64,000 nt of DNA from Diaminobutyricimonas aerilata (GTDB lineage Bacteria > Actinomycetota > Actinomycetes > Actinomycetales > Microbacteriaceae). Under the pieces are notes generated by a model that was not told the DNA's origin, ran no database searches, and worked only from the letters and a program-made list of their open reading frames with translations. Position numbers and translations under genes: made by a program. The stretch's first letter is position 1. Each line of letters starts with the position of its first letter. The stretch is taken from positions 981,304 to 1,045,303 of the forward strand of contig NZ_PGFF01000001.1 of the NCBI RefSeq assembly GCF_002797715.1, written 5' to 3'. Shown here piece after piece: positions 24,815-34,589 of this stretch.

Positions 24815-25219
24815 GTGACCGACCCGATCGCCGTGCTGTCGACGCTCGCGGAGCTGCTCAGCTGGGTCGGCCTCGTACTCGGCGCGCTCTTCCTCATCGC
24901 CGGTTACACGCAACGCGCGCTCGCCCGCTCCTGGCGGCCGCACGATGGAGCCGTCGTGTCGGTGACGGATGACGTGGTCTCCTTCCGCTGGTTCGGGACG
25001 GATGGCGAGCTGCACGAGGGCAGCGACGACCGGGAACCCGGGCACGTCTACGAGGTCGGCGACGCGGTGACCGTCTTCGCCACGGAGCGGCATCCCGCAT
25101 CCGGCCGCATCGACTCCCCGGAGCACGGCGGCAAGGCGTTGCGCACCGTGGGCTGGGTGCTGTTCGGCCTCGGGCTCGTGAGCGTCGTCTCCGGCGTGCT
25201 GCTGCTGTTCCTCGAGTAG
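24815..25219 (+). CDS. Small membrane protein, DUF3592-like
   Basis: A 134-residue protein with one helix near each end (about residues 12-32 and 110-132) and a soluble middle of beta character (VVSVTDDVVSFRWFGTDGEL, YEVGDAVTVFATERHPASGRI). The layout, two helices around a domain with GDAVTV followed by P-x-x-GRID, matches DUF3592 proteins, whose role is unknown. The GTG start is set by TAACAT 6 nt upstream. It converges with the marR-type gene. Confidence 0.7.
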   Translation: MTDPIAVLSTLAELLSWVGLVLGALFLIAGYTQRALARSWRPHDGAVVSVTDDVVSFRWFGTDGELHEGSDDREPGHVYEVGDAVTVFATERHPASGRIDSPEHGGKALRTVGWVLFGLGLVSVVSGVLLLFLE

Positions 25220-25235
25220 CCCGGAGGCGTCGGGC

Positions 25236-25733
25236 TCAGGCCTCGTCGAAGTCCAGGCTGAGCTTGCGCAGCAGTCCGGCGAGCCGTTCCTGATCCGACT
25301 TCGACAGCGCATCCAGCAGCTCGGCCTCCGAGCCGAGCAGCTGCACGATCGCGGAGTCCACGCGCTCGCGACCCATCGGGGTCATGACGACGAGGATGCC
25401 GCGCCCGTCGTGCGGGTCGGTGCGGCGTTCGACGAGGCGGCGTTCGACGAGCCGGTCGATGCGGTTGGTCATCGTTCCGCTCGAGACGAGGGTCTGCTGC
25501 AGCAGCGCCTTCGGGCTCAACTGGTACGGGGATCCCGCGCGGCGCAGCGCGGAGAGCACGTCGAACTCCCACGATTCGAGGCCGGACGCTCCGAACGCCG
25601 CCCGCCGTGCACGCTCGAGATGGCGCGCCAGCCGCGCGACGCGGGAGAGCACCTGCAGCGGGGCGAAGTCGAGGTCGGGTCGCTCCCGCGTCCACGCGTC
25701 GACGATGCGGTCGACCTCGTCGGATTCGGGCAT
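25236..25733 (-). CDS. MarR family transcriptional regulator
   Basis: A 165-residue winged-helix regulator. The recognition region is LSPKALLQQTLVSSGTMTNRIDRLVERRLVERRTDPHDGRG, with DPHDGRG in the wing, a MarR hallmark. The C-terminal helices form the dimer interface. ATG 25733 has GATAAT (minus strand, 25740-25745) 6 nt upstream, so the message is leaderless. No obvious target gene is adjacent: upstream is repeat DNA and a tRNA gene. The ligand is unknown. Confidence 0.88.
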   Translation of the reverse strand: MPESDEVDRIVDAWTRERPDLDFAPLQVLSRVARLARHLERARRAAFGASGLESWEFDVLSALRRAGSPYQLSPKALLQQTLVSSGTMTNRIDRLVERRLVERRTDPHDGRGILVVMTPMGRERVDSAIVQLLGSEAELLDALSKSDQERLAGLLRKLSLDFDEA

Positions 25734-25739
25734 GCCCTC

Positions 25740-25745
25740 ATTATC
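25740..25745 (-). promoter_or_regulatory. -10 element of the marR-type gene (leaderless)
   Basis: GATAAT on the minus strand ends 6 nt before ATG 25733. Confidence 0.5.
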
Positions 25746-25765
25746 CCGATCCCGGCCCGCCCGCC

Positions 25766-25969
25766 GGTCGAGTAGGCGCGCGAAGCCGCCGTATCGAGAC
25801 CCCCACGGCGCAACGCCGGTCGAGTAGGCGCGCGAAGCCGCCGTATCGAGACCCCTACGGCGAACCGTTTCCGCCTTGCGGGTCTCGATACGGGCGCCAG
25901 CGCGCCCTGCTCGACCAGCGGGTTCCCCATGCGGGTCTCGATACGGGCGCCAGCGCGCCCTGCTCGACC
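25766..25969. repeat. Four 36-nt repeats in inverted pairs
   Basis: Two copies in one orientation (25766-25801 and 25818-25853, identical) are followed by two in the other (25881-25916 and 25934-25969, identical). All begin GGTCGAG or end CTCGACC and carry GTATCGAGACC or its complement; the middle 18 nt differ between the two pairs. The whole block is an inverted repeat between the marR-type gene and tRNA-Gln. No gene is seen between 25734 and 26018. Confidence 0.85.
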
Positions 25970-26018
25970 AGCGGACGCCGAGGGTCTGGCAGACTGGGTG
26001 GCCGCGCGGATGGCGCGA

Positions 26019-26090
26019 TCCGCCTTGGTGTAATGGCAGCACGACGGCCTTTGGAGCCGTTAGGTCCAGGTTCGAGTCCTGGAGGCGGAG
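26019..26090 (+). tRNA. tRNA-Gln (anticodon TTG)
   Basis: The 72-nt cloverleaf is complete: acceptor arms TCCGCCT (26019-26025) and AGGCGGA (26083-26089) pair over 7 bp, the anticodon stem ACGGC/GCCGT encloses the loop CTTTGGA with TTG, and the T arm CCAGG/CCTGG encloses TTCGAGT. The discriminator is G and the CCA end is not encoded. It reads CAA and, by wobble, CAG glutamine codons. Confidence 0.93.
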
Positions 26091-26158
26091 CCCGATCGAT
26101 TCGAGGGGTTGCGCATCGTCATGTGACGGCGCTTCCCGTCGGATCGGGGGATGCTTGA

Positions 26159-27906
<1,748 letters not shown>

Positions 27907-27949
27907 CACCGGCGGGTGACGTGCCCGCCGGTGCTGCCAGAATGGCGGC

Positions 27950-29380
27950 ATGCCCGACTCCCGTCTCGCCGTCCTCGTCCTCGCCGCCGGCCAGGGCACC
28001 CGCATGAAGTCGAGCACCCCGAAGGTGCTGCACCCGATCGCCGGGGTGCCGCTCATCGGGCACGTGCTCGCGACCGCGCGCGAGCTCGGCCCCGCGCACA
28101 TCGTCGCCGTCGTGCGCCACGAACGCGAACGCGTCGCCGCCACGATCGGCGAGCTGCTGCCGGAGGCGGTCATCGTCGACCAGGACGACGTGCCCGGCAC
28201 CGGGCGTGCCGTCGAACTGGCCGTCGCCGCGCTGCCCGACGACTTCGACGGCGAGGTCGTCGTGGTCTACGGCGACGTGCCGCTGCTCGACGCCGCGACC
28301 CTGAGCGGACTGATCGAGGCCCACCGGGATGCCGGTGCCGCGGCCACGCTCCTGTCGGCGGTACTCGAGAACCCGACCGGATACGGCCGCGTCGTGCGCG
28401 ACGCCGACGGCGCGCTCGACCGCATCGTCGAGCAGAAGGACGCGAGCGACGACGAGCTCGCCGTGACCGAGGTCAACTCGGGCACCTACGTGTTCGGCGC
28501 GCACGCGCTGCGCGACCACCTCGCGAGCCTCACGACCGACAACGCGCAGGGCGAGAAATACCTCACCGACATGATCGCCGTGCTGCGGAAGGCGGGATCG
28601 CCCGTCGCCGCCGTCCCCGTGCGCGACAGCTGGGTCGTGGAGGGCGTGAACGACCGCGCGCAGCTCACCGAAGCGGCGCTGCGCCTCAACGCGATGATCG
28701 TGCGCGGCTGGCAGCTCGCCGGCGTGACCGTGCAGGATCCGGCGAGCACCTGGATCGACCTCTCCGTGCAGCTCGCCCCCGACGTCACCGTGCTGCCCAA
28801 CACGCAACTCCACGGCGCGACCGTCATCGAATCGGGTGCCGTCGTCGGACCGGACACGACCCTCACCGACTGCGAGATCGGCGCCGGAGCGACGGTGCGG
28901 CGCACCGACGGCACCCTCGCCGTCATCGGCGCCGGCGCCACCGTGGGTCCGTGGGCCTTCCTGCGCCCCGGCACGCACCTCGGCGCCGACGGCAAGATCG
29001 GCACGTTCGTCGAGACGAAGAACGCCCGGATCGGCACCGGCAGCAAGGTGCCCCACCTCAGCTATGTCGGCGACACGACGGTCGGGGAGGGCTCGAACGT
29101 CGGTGCCGGAACGATCACCGCGAACTACGACGGGGTGAACAAGCACCGCACCGAGGTGGGCTCCCACGTGCGCACCGGATCGCACAACGTGTTCGTCGCC
29201 CCCGTTAGGATTGGGGACGGAGCCTATACGGGCGCCGGAACGGTCGTCCGTAAGGACGTCCCGGCCGGTTCGCTCGCGATCAATGTGGCTCCGCAACGCA
29301 ACATCGAGGGCTGGGTCGAGAAGAACCGTCTCGGTACCGCAGCGGCGCACGCCGCGGCGGACGCCGGCACCGACGACTGA
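27950..29380 (+). CDS. glmU: Bifunctional UDP-N-acetylglucosamine pyrophosphorylase / GlcN-1-P acetyltransferase
   Basis: GlmU makes UDP-GlcNAc for peptidoglycan from GlcN-1-P. The N-terminal uridyltransferase has LAAGQGTRMKSSTPKVLHPIAG (residues about 10-31) and VVYGDVPLL; the C-terminal half is a left-handed beta helix of hexapeptide repeats with the acetyltransferase block VETKNARIG, LSYVGDTTVGEGSNVGAGT and ANYDG. The 476-residue length is standard. CAGAAT sits 6 nt before ATG 27950. prs follows after 22 nt, a pairing widely conserved. Confidence 0.96.
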   Translation: MPDSRLAVLVLAAGQGTRMKSSTPKVLHPIAGVPLIGHVLATARELGPAHIVAVVRHERERVAATIGELLPEAVIVDQDDVPGTGRAVELAVAALPDDFDGEVVVVYGDVPLLDAATLSGLIEAHRDAGAAATLLSAVLENPTGYGRVVRDADGALDRIVEQKDASDDELAVTEVNSGTYVFGAHALRDHLASLTTDNAQGEKYLTDMIAVLRKAGSPVAAVPVRDSWVVEGVNDRAQLTEAALRLNAMIVRGWQLAGVTVQDPASTWIDLSVQLAPDVTVLPNTQLHGATVIESGAVVGPDTTLTDCEIGAGATVRRTDGTLAVIGAGATVGPWAFLRPGTHLGADGKIGTFVETKNARIGTGSKVPHLSYVGDTTVGEGSNVGAGTITANYDGVNKHRTEVGSHVRTGSHNVFVAPVRIGDGAYTGAGTVVRKDVPAGSLAINVAPQRNIEGWVEKNRLGTAAAHAAADAGTDD

Positions 29381-29402
29381 TCCAGCGGGAGAGCGGGGAC
29401 CC

Positions 29403-30380
29403 GTGGCGGCAATCAAGATCACCGGCGAGAAGAAGCTGGTGCTCGTCTCCGGCAGGGCGCATCCGCAGCTCGCCGCCGACATCGCCGCCGAACTCGGTTC
29501 GGAACTCGTTCCGACCGACGCGCGCACCTTCGCCAACGGCGAGATCTACGCCCGCTACGACGAGAGCGTGCGCGGCTGCGACGCGTTCGTCATCCAGTCG
29601 CACACCTCGCCGATCAACGAGTGGCTCATGGAGCAGCTCATCATGGTGGATGCGCTCAAGCGCGCGTCGGCGAAGCGCATCACCGTCGTCTCGCCCTTCT
29701 ACCCGTACGCGCGGCAGGACAAGAAGGGCCGCGGGCGCGAGCCCATCTCGGCCCGTCTGGTCGCGGACCTGTACAAGGCCGCCGGCGCCGACCGCATCAT
29801 GAGCGTCGACCTGCATGCCGCCCAGATCCAGGGATTCTTCGACGGCCCCGTCGACCACCTCTTCGCCATGCCGGTGCTGCTCAAGCACTTCAAGGCACGC
29901 CTCGACCCCTCGACCCTCACCGTCGTCAGCCCCGACATGGGGCGCGTGCGCGTGGCCGACATCTGGAGCGACAAGCTCGGCGCCCCGCTCGCGATCATCC
30001 ACAAGCGACGCGACCCGCTCGTGCCGAACCAGGTGAGTGTGCACGAGATCGTCGGCGACGTGAGTGGGCGCGTCTGCCTGCTCGTCGACGACCTGATCGA
30101 CACCGGCCGCACGATCGCGAAGGCGGCCCAGGCACTCAAGGAGAACGGCGCGACGAGCGTCGTCGTCGCGGCGACCCACGCGGTGTTCTCGGACCCGGCC
30201 GTCGAGCTGCTGCAGAGCGAGCACATCGACTCGGTCGTCGTCACCGACACGCTGCCGCTCGCTCCGGAGAAGCGCTGGGACCGCCTCGAGATCCTCCCCA
30301 TCGCCCCGCTCATCGCACAGGCCATCCACGCCGTCTTCGACGACGGGTCGGTCACCTCGATGTTCGACGGCGCCGCCTGA
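29403..30380 (+). CDS. prs: Ribose-phosphate pyrophosphokinase
   Basis: Prs makes PRPP from ribose-5-phosphate and ATP for nucleotide, His and Trp synthesis. The 325-residue protein carries FANGEIYARYDESVRG, SPFYPYARQDKKGRGREPISA (the flexible loop), VDLHAAQIQGFFDGPVDHLFA and the PRPP loop LLVDDLIDTGRTI. GTG 29403 has GGGGA about 5 nt upstream; upstream in-frame sequence is the end of glmU. It is the second gene of the glmU-prs unit. Confidence 0.95.
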   Translation: MAAIKITGEKKLVLVSGRAHPQLAADIAAELGSELVPTDARTFANGEIYARYDESVRGCDAFVIQSHTSPINEWLMEQLIMVDALKRASAKRITVVSPFYPYARQDKKGRGREPISARLVADLYKAAGADRIMSVDLHAAQIQGFFDGPVDHLFAMPVLLKHFKARLDPSTLTVVSPDMGRVRVADIWSDKLGAPLAIIHKRRDPLVPNQVSVHEIVGDVSGRVCLLVDDLIDTGRTIAKAAQALKENGATSVVVAATHAVFSDPAVELLQSEHIDSVVVTDTLPLAPEKRWDRLEILPIAPLIAQAIHAVFDDGSVTSMFDGAA

Positions 30381-30389
30381 TCGGACCGG

Positions 30390-30764
30390 TCAGCTCCGTT
30401 CGGCGGGCACCGGCACCGCTCCGCGCGGAGGCGCGGCGGGGATGAGTCCCATGCCGATCACGTACATCACACGGTCGCCGTACCGTTCGGCGTAGCAGCT
30501 CCACCCCATGCCCTCGGGGCCGAACACCTCGAACCGGGCCTCCGAGCTCAGCGCGCCGGGGACATCCCTCGCCGTGTACATCGCGCACGCACGTGTCGCC
30601 GAGTCCGCGGCGGTCGAGAGGGTGATCAGGATGCCCGGCAGAACGAGTCCGAGCAGCCCGAGCACGACGACGACGCGCATCGCGAGCAGCATGCGGCGCG
30701 ACCGCAGCGGACGGGAGTCGTCGCCCGGTTCGTAGCCCGCGAGCTCGGGTTCGTCATCGTGCAC
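30390..30764 (-). CDS. Hypothetical single-helix membrane protein
   Basis: A 124-residue protein not recognised as any named family. An acidic-then-basic N-terminal tail (about 28 residues) leads into one hydrophobic helix (about 29-50, VVVVLGLLGLVLPGILITL), and the rest should be extracytoplasmic with two cysteines (in ACAMY and WSCYAERYG) that could form a disulfide. GTG 30764 is supported by GAGACT on the minus strand ending 6 nt upstream. It lies between prs and a divergent permease gene. Confidence 0.65.
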   Translation of the reverse strand: MHDDEPELAGYEPGDDSRPLRSRRMLLAMRVVVVLGLLGLVLPGILITLSTAADSATRACAMYTARDVPGALSSEARFEVFGPEGMGWSCYAERYGDRVMYVIGMGLIPAAPPRGAVPVPAERS

Positions 30765-30802
30765 CCCGCCAGTCTCGCACCCGCGGCGACACGTCCGCCC
30801 GG

Positions 30803-30808
30803 TAGGGT
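30803..30808 (+). promoter_or_regulatory. -10 element of the APC permease gene
   Basis: TAGGGT ends 6 nt before GTG 30815, which fixes that start. Confidence 0.5.
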
Positions 30809-30814
30809 GCCCGC

Positions 30815-32026
30815 GTGCAGCAGCTCGTCCGTCGCCTGGGTGTCGTCCGCGCGACGACCGTCGGCCTCGCCGCCATGGTCGGGGCGGGGGTCTTCGTCGT
30901 CTGGGGGCCGGCAGCGGATGCCGCAGGGTCGCTGTTGCTCGTCTCGCTCGGCATCGCCGCGCTCGTCGCCGCGCTGAACGCGCTGAGCACGACGCAACTC
31001 GCGGTCGCGCATCCGGTCGCCGGCGGCGCCTACGCCTACGGCCGCGCCGTCGTCGGGCCGCGCACGGGCTTCACGGCGGGGTGGCTGTTTCTGTGGGGCA
31101 AGACCGCCTCGGCGGCGGCGATCGCCCTCACCGCGGGGCAGTACCTGTGGCCGGAGGCGGCCCGCATCGTGGCGGTGGCGGTCGTCGTCGTGCTCGCGAT
31201 CGTGAACGCGTCGGGCATCCGGTCGACCGCGACGGTCGGGGCCGTGGTCGTGTCGATCGTGCTCGTCGGGATCGCCGCTGCGGTGCTCGCTGCCGTGCCG
31301 CGCATCGGTGATGCGCCCCCCGCGGAGCCCGGGAACGCGCTCGGAGTGCTGCAGGGCGCCGCGCTCGTGTTCTTCGCGTTCGCCGGGTACGCGCGCATGG
31401 CGACCCTCAGCGAGGAGGTGCGCGAGCCGCGGCGCACGCTGCCGCGCGCGATCCTCACCGCGTTCGTGGTCGCGGTCACGGTGTACGCAGTCGTGGCCGC
31501 CGTGTGCCTCGCGGTGCTCGGGGTCGACCGACTCGCCGCGAGCACGTCGCCGCTGGCGGACGCCGCGGGGGAGGGCTGGCGGCCCGTGATCGCGATCGTC
31601 GCGGGGATCGCGTGCCTCGGGTCGCTCGCCGGTGTGCTCGCGGGACTCAGCCGCACGGGCCTCGCGATGGCGCGCGACCGCGAGCTGCCCGGGCCGCTCG
31701 CGACGATCTGGGCGCGCACGGGCGCACCCGCCGTGGCGGAGGTCACGTTCGCGGTGCTCGCGATCGCGGGGGTGCTGCTCCTGCCGAGCGGGATGCTCGT
31801 GGCGCTGTCGAGCTGCGCCGTGCTCGGCTACTACGCGATCGCGCACGTCGCGGCGCTGCGGCAGCCGCGGCCGGAACGCTGGGTGCCCCGCTTCGTACCG
31901 GCCGTCGGGCTCGCGGCGTGCCTGCTGTTGCTGCTCTCGGTGCCGCCGCTCGCCCTCGCCGCGACCGCGCTCATCCTGCTCGTCGGACACACCCAGCGCG
32001 AGCTGCGCGCCCGCCTCGCCCGGTGA
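30815..32026 (+). CDS. APC superfamily amino acid permease
   Basis: A 403-residue transporter with about 12 helices. TVGLAAMVGAGVFVVWGPAA is the first-helix glycine motif of the APC fold, AYAYGRAVVGPRTGF and ALVFFAFAGYARMATLSEEVREPRRTLPRAI (helix 6 and the following loop) are the most conserved blocks. Substrate is probably an amino acid or amine but cannot be told. It is somewhat short relative to typical members (about 450 residues), with the loss at the C-terminus. GTG 30815 follows the TAGGGT element. Confidence 0.82.
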   Translation: MQQLVRRLGVVRATTVGLAAMVGAGVFVVWGPAADAAGSLLLVSLGIAALVAALNALSTTQLAVAHPVAGGAYAYGRAVVGPRTGFTAGWLFLWGKTASAAAIALTAGQYLWPEAARIVAVAVVVVLAIVNASGIRSTATVGAVVVSIVLVGIAAAVLAAVPRIGDAPPAEPGNALGVLQGAALVFFAFAGYARMATLSEEVREPRRTLPRAILTAFVVAVTVYAVVAAVCLAVLGVDRLAASTSPLADAAGEGWRPVIAIVAGIACLGSLAGVLAGLSRTGLAMARDRELPGPLATIWARTGAPAVAEVTFAVLAIAGVLLLPSGMLVALSSCAVLGYYAIAHVAALRQPRPERWVPRFVPAVGLAACLLLLLSVPPLALAATALILLVGHTQRELRARLAR

Positions 32027-32054
32027 GCGTCGTCGTTCCCTGCGCTTGTCGTCG

Positions 32055-32107
32055 TTCCCTGGGCCTGTCGAAGGGAACCGCCGCGCAACCCGCTTCGACA
32101 GGCTCAG
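32055..32107. repeat. Inverted CCTGTCGAAG / CTTCGACAGG repeat
   Basis: GGGCCTGTCGAAG (32061-32073) and its inverted partner CTTCGACAGGCTCAG (32093-32107) can form a long hairpin after the permease gene. It belongs to the family at 16.4 and 32.4 kb. Confidence 0.65.
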
Positions 32108-32164
32108 CGACCGAGCCCCGGTGATTCAGAGCCGGCGTCGGGGTTCGCGGCGTACCGTGGTCGC

Positions 32165-32374
32165 ATGAAGAGAGACCACTCCACGCTCAAGGCCGTGCTG
32201 ATCGGTCTCGGTGCGCTGCTCTACGGGGCGTCGCCGATCGACCTCATCCCCGAGATCCTCGCCGGTCCGCTCGGCTTCGGCGACGACGCCGTCGTGCTCG
32301 TCGGCGCCGGCATCGCCATCTGGCGCATCATGCGCAAGCGCTCGCTGCGTCGCGCCACGCCCGCCGCCCCCTGA
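32165..32374 (+). CDS. DUF1232 (YkvA-like) small membrane protein
   Basis: A 69-residue protein. SPIDLIPEILAGPLGFGDD is the DUF1232 signature, in which SPIDLIPD/E precedes a second hydrophobic segment (AVVLVGAGIAIWRI); the C-terminus is basic. The role of the family is unknown. ATG 32165 has TACCGT 6 nt upstream. It is flanked on both sides by CTTCGACAGG-type repeats. Confidence 0.78.
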   Translation: MKRDHSTLKAVLIGLGALLYGASPIDLIPEILAGPLGFGDDAVVLVGAGIAIWRIMRKRSLRRATPAAP

Positions 32375-32404
32375 GTCGACCCGTTCCCTGAGCGCACCCG
32401 TTCC

Positions 32405-32484
32405 CTGAGCCTGTCGAAGGGAACCGTCGTACGACCCGCTTCGACAGGCTCAGCGGGCGCGCACGAAGAGCCTCGACGGGCTCA
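32405..32484. repeat. Inverted CTGAGCCTGTCGAAG repeat cluster
   Basis: CTGAGCCTGTCGAAG (32405-32419) and the inverted CTTCGACAGGCTCAG (32439-32453) are exact partners; a third degenerate copy follows near 32471. They fill the space between the DUF1232 gene and the gnd terminator. Confidence 0.7.
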
Positions 32485-32508
32485 GCGAGCGTGGTGCGTG
32501 AACGGGAA

Positions 32509-32538
32509 GGGCCCCGGCCGCCGAAGCGACCGGGGCCC
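32509..32538 (-). terminator. Hairpin downstream of gnd
   Basis: GGGCCCCGG (32509-32517) pairs with CCGGGGCCC (32530-32538) over 9 bp with a 12-nt loop, 14 nt after the gnd stop. There is no T run, as is usual in high-GC actinobacteria. Confidence 0.6.
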
Positions 32539-32551
32539 GGACGGACCGACG

Positions 32552-34000
32552 TCAGTGCGTGTCGGTCGCCTCGATCTCGGTGCGGTCGCCCGACCAGAGG
32601 GTGTGGAACGTGCCCTCCTTGTCGATGCGGCGGTAGGTGTGCGCGCCGAAGAAGTCGCGCTGCCCCTGCACGAGGGCGGCCGGCAGGCGGTCCGCACGCA
32701 GGCCGTCGTAGTACGACAGCGACGACGAGAACGCCGGCGACGGGATGCCCGCGTGGGCGGCCGTCGCGACCACCCGGCGCCAGGCATCCTGCGCCTCGGC
32801 GACCGCGTCGCGGAAGAACGGCGCCGTCACGAGGGCGACGAGACCCGGGTCCTCGGCGTACGCCTCGGTGATGCGGTTGAGGAAGCGGGCGCGGATGATG
32901 CAGCCGCCGCGCCAGATCTTCGCGATCTCGCCCTTCTGGATGTCCCAGCCGTACTGCTCGGCGCCCGCGACGATCTCGTCGAAGCCCTGCGAGTAGGCGA
33001 TGATCTTCGACGCGTAGAGCGCCTTCTGCACGTCGGAGACGAACTGCTCGGGGTCGTCGACCGTCCACGAGTCCGACGGTCCGGGCAGGTCGGCTGCGGC
33101 GGCGCGCTGGGCGGGCTTCGAGGAGAGCGACCGGGCGAACACCGCCTCGGCGATACCCGACACGGGGATGCCGAGGTCGAGGGCGGTCTGCACCGTCCAG
33201 GCGCCGGTGCCCTTCGCGCCGGCCTGGTCGAGGATGACGTCGACGAGCGGCTTGCCGGTCTCGGCGTCGACCTGGCGCAGCACCTCGGCGGTGATCTCGA
33301 TGAGGTAGCTCTCGAGCTCGCCGGTGTTCCACTCGGCGAAGATGTCCGCGATCTCGGCAGGGCTCTTGCCCGTGCCGCGGCGGATGAGGTCATACGCCTC
33401 GGCGATGAGCTGCATGTCGGCGTACTCGATGCCGTTGTGGATCATCTTGACGAAGTGACCGGCGCCGTCGGTGCCGACGTGGGTGACGCACGGCTCGCCC
33501 TCGGCGACCGCGGCGATCGACTTGAGGATGGGGCCGAGGGTCTCCCACGCCTCGGCGGAGCCGCCGGGCATGATCGACGGACCGTTGAGCGCGCCCTCCT
33601 CACCGCCGGAGATGCCGGCGCCGACGAAGTTGATGCCCGTCTCGCGCACCGCCTTCTCGCGGCGGATGGTGTCGGTGAACAGCGCGTTGCCGCCGTCGAC
33701 GATGATGTCGCCCGGCTCGAACACCTTCACGAGCTCGTCGATGACCGCATCCGTGCCCCGGCCGGCCTTCACCATGATGATCGCGGTGCGCGGGGCCGAG
33801 AGCGAGGCCGCGAACTCCTCGTACGACTTCGCCGCGATGAAGCCGGCCTCCGGGTGCTCGGAGATGAGCGTCTCGGTCTTCTCCCACGTGCGGTTGAACA
33901 CCGCGACCGTGTTGCCCTCCCGGCTGGCGAGGTTGCGGGCGAGGTTCGAGCCCATCACCGCCAGTCCGACGACTCCGATGTTGGCCTGTTCTGCGGACAC
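32552..34000 (-). CDS. gnd: 6-phosphogluconate dehydrogenase (NADP-type, decarboxylating)
   Basis: Gnd converts 6-phosphogluconate to ribulose-5-phosphate with NADP. The 482-residue length and motifs match the long form: GLAVMGSNLARNLA (dinucleotide loop), FNRTWEKTE, FVGAGISGGEEGALNGPS, GAGHFVKMIHNGIEYADMQ (catalytic Lys) and the C-terminal FFGAHTYRRIDKEGTFH. GTG 34000 has GAGGAGA 5 nt upstream. It is divergent from a gluconokinase gene, so gluconate use and the pentose phosphate step are co-located. Confidence 0.95.
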   Translation of the reverse strand: MSAEQANIGVVGLAVMGSNLARNLASREGNTVAVFNRTWEKTETLISEHPEAGFIAAKSYEEFAASLSAPRTAIIMVKAGRGTDAVIDELVKVFEPGDIIVDGGNALFTDTIRREKAVRETGINFVGAGISGGEEGALNGPSIMPGGSAEAWETLGPILKSIAAVAEGEPCVTHVGTDGAGHFVKMIHNGIEYADMQLIAEAYDLIRRGTGKSPAEIADIFAEWNTGELESYLIEITAEVLRQVDAETGKPLVDVILDQAGAKGTGAWTVQTALDLGIPVSGIAEAVFARSLSSKPAQRAAAADLPGPSDSWTVDDPEQFVSDVQKALYASKIIAYSQGFDEIVAGAEQYGWDIQKGEIAKIWRGGCIIRARFLNRITEAYAEDPGLVALVTAPFFRDAVAEAQDAWRRVVATAAHAGIPSPAFSSSLSYYDGLRADRLPAALVQGQRDFFGAHTYRRIDKEGTFHTLWSGDRTEIEATDTH

Positions 34001-34078
34001 GTTTCTCCTCGCGATCGACGGGATGGGGTCGTCTCCAGGCTACCGGCCGGGCCGCGCGTGCGACGGCGGATGGGCGGA

Positions 34079-34084
34079 TAACGT
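34079..34084 (+). promoter_or_regulatory. -10 element of the gluconokinase gene
   Basis: TAACGT ends 7 nt before ATG 34092, in the 91-nt divergent region shared with gnd. Confidence 0.4.
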
Positions 34085-34091
34085 GGTCGGC

Positions 34092-34589
34092 ATGGTGAAG
34101 GTCGTCGTGATGGGGGTCTCGGGCTCCGGCAAGAGTTCGATCGGCAGTGCGCTCGCCCAGCGACTCGAGGTTCCGTTCGTCGATGCGGACGACCTGCATC
34201 CGCCGGCCAACAAGCTCAAGATGGCCTCCGGCAGTCCGCTCGTCGACGCCGACCGCTGGCCGTGGCTCGACGCGGTGGGCGCGGCGCTCGCCGCGGAGTC
34301 GTCCATCGTGGTGGCCTGCAGCGCCCTGCGCCTGTCGTATCGCGATCGCCTCCGCGTGGCCGCCCCCGACGCCGTCTTCGTGCACCTGCACGGCAGCGAC
34401 GCCCTGCTGACCGAACGCCTCGGCGCCCGCTCGCACGAATTCATGCCCACCACGCTGCTGGGGTCGCAGCTCGCCACCCTCGAGCCGCTCGAGCCCGGTG
34501 AGGCCGGCTTCGTCGTCGACATCGCGCCGAGCCCGCAGCAGATCGTCGACGAGATCGTGCGGCAGCTGCCGGAGGAGGCGGCCCGATGA
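34092..34589 (+). CDS. gntK: Gluconokinase
   Basis: GntK phosphorylates gluconate to 6-phosphogluconate. The 165-residue P-loop kinase has GVSGSGKSS (8-16) and the family-specific DADDLHPPANKLKMASG and LVDADRWPWLDAVG, with HEFMPTTLLGSQLATLEPLE near the C-terminus. Upstream in-frame sequence overlaps gnd on the other strand and is not part of the gene. It feeds the substrate of divergent gnd and is coupled to a hydroxyacid dehydrogenase gene (ATGA at 34586). Confidence 0.93.
   Translation: MVKVVVMGVSGSGKSSIGSALAQRLEVPFVDADDLHPPANKLKMASGSPLVDADRWPWLDAVGAALAAESSIVVACSALRLSYRDRLRVAAPDAVFVHLHGSDALLTERLGARSHEFMPTTLLGSQLATLEPLEPGEAGFVVDIAPSPQQIVDEIVRQLPEEAAR

Noticed and set aside
25766..25969. CRISPR array
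   Set aside because: Repeats are 36 nt but only four, with flips in orientation and gaps of 16, 27 and 17 nt, too short for spacers, and no cas genes are present.
26019..26090. tRNA-Gln as an attachment site of an integrated element
   Set aside because: No integrase, no direct repeat of the tRNA 3' end downstream and housekeeping genes on both sides.
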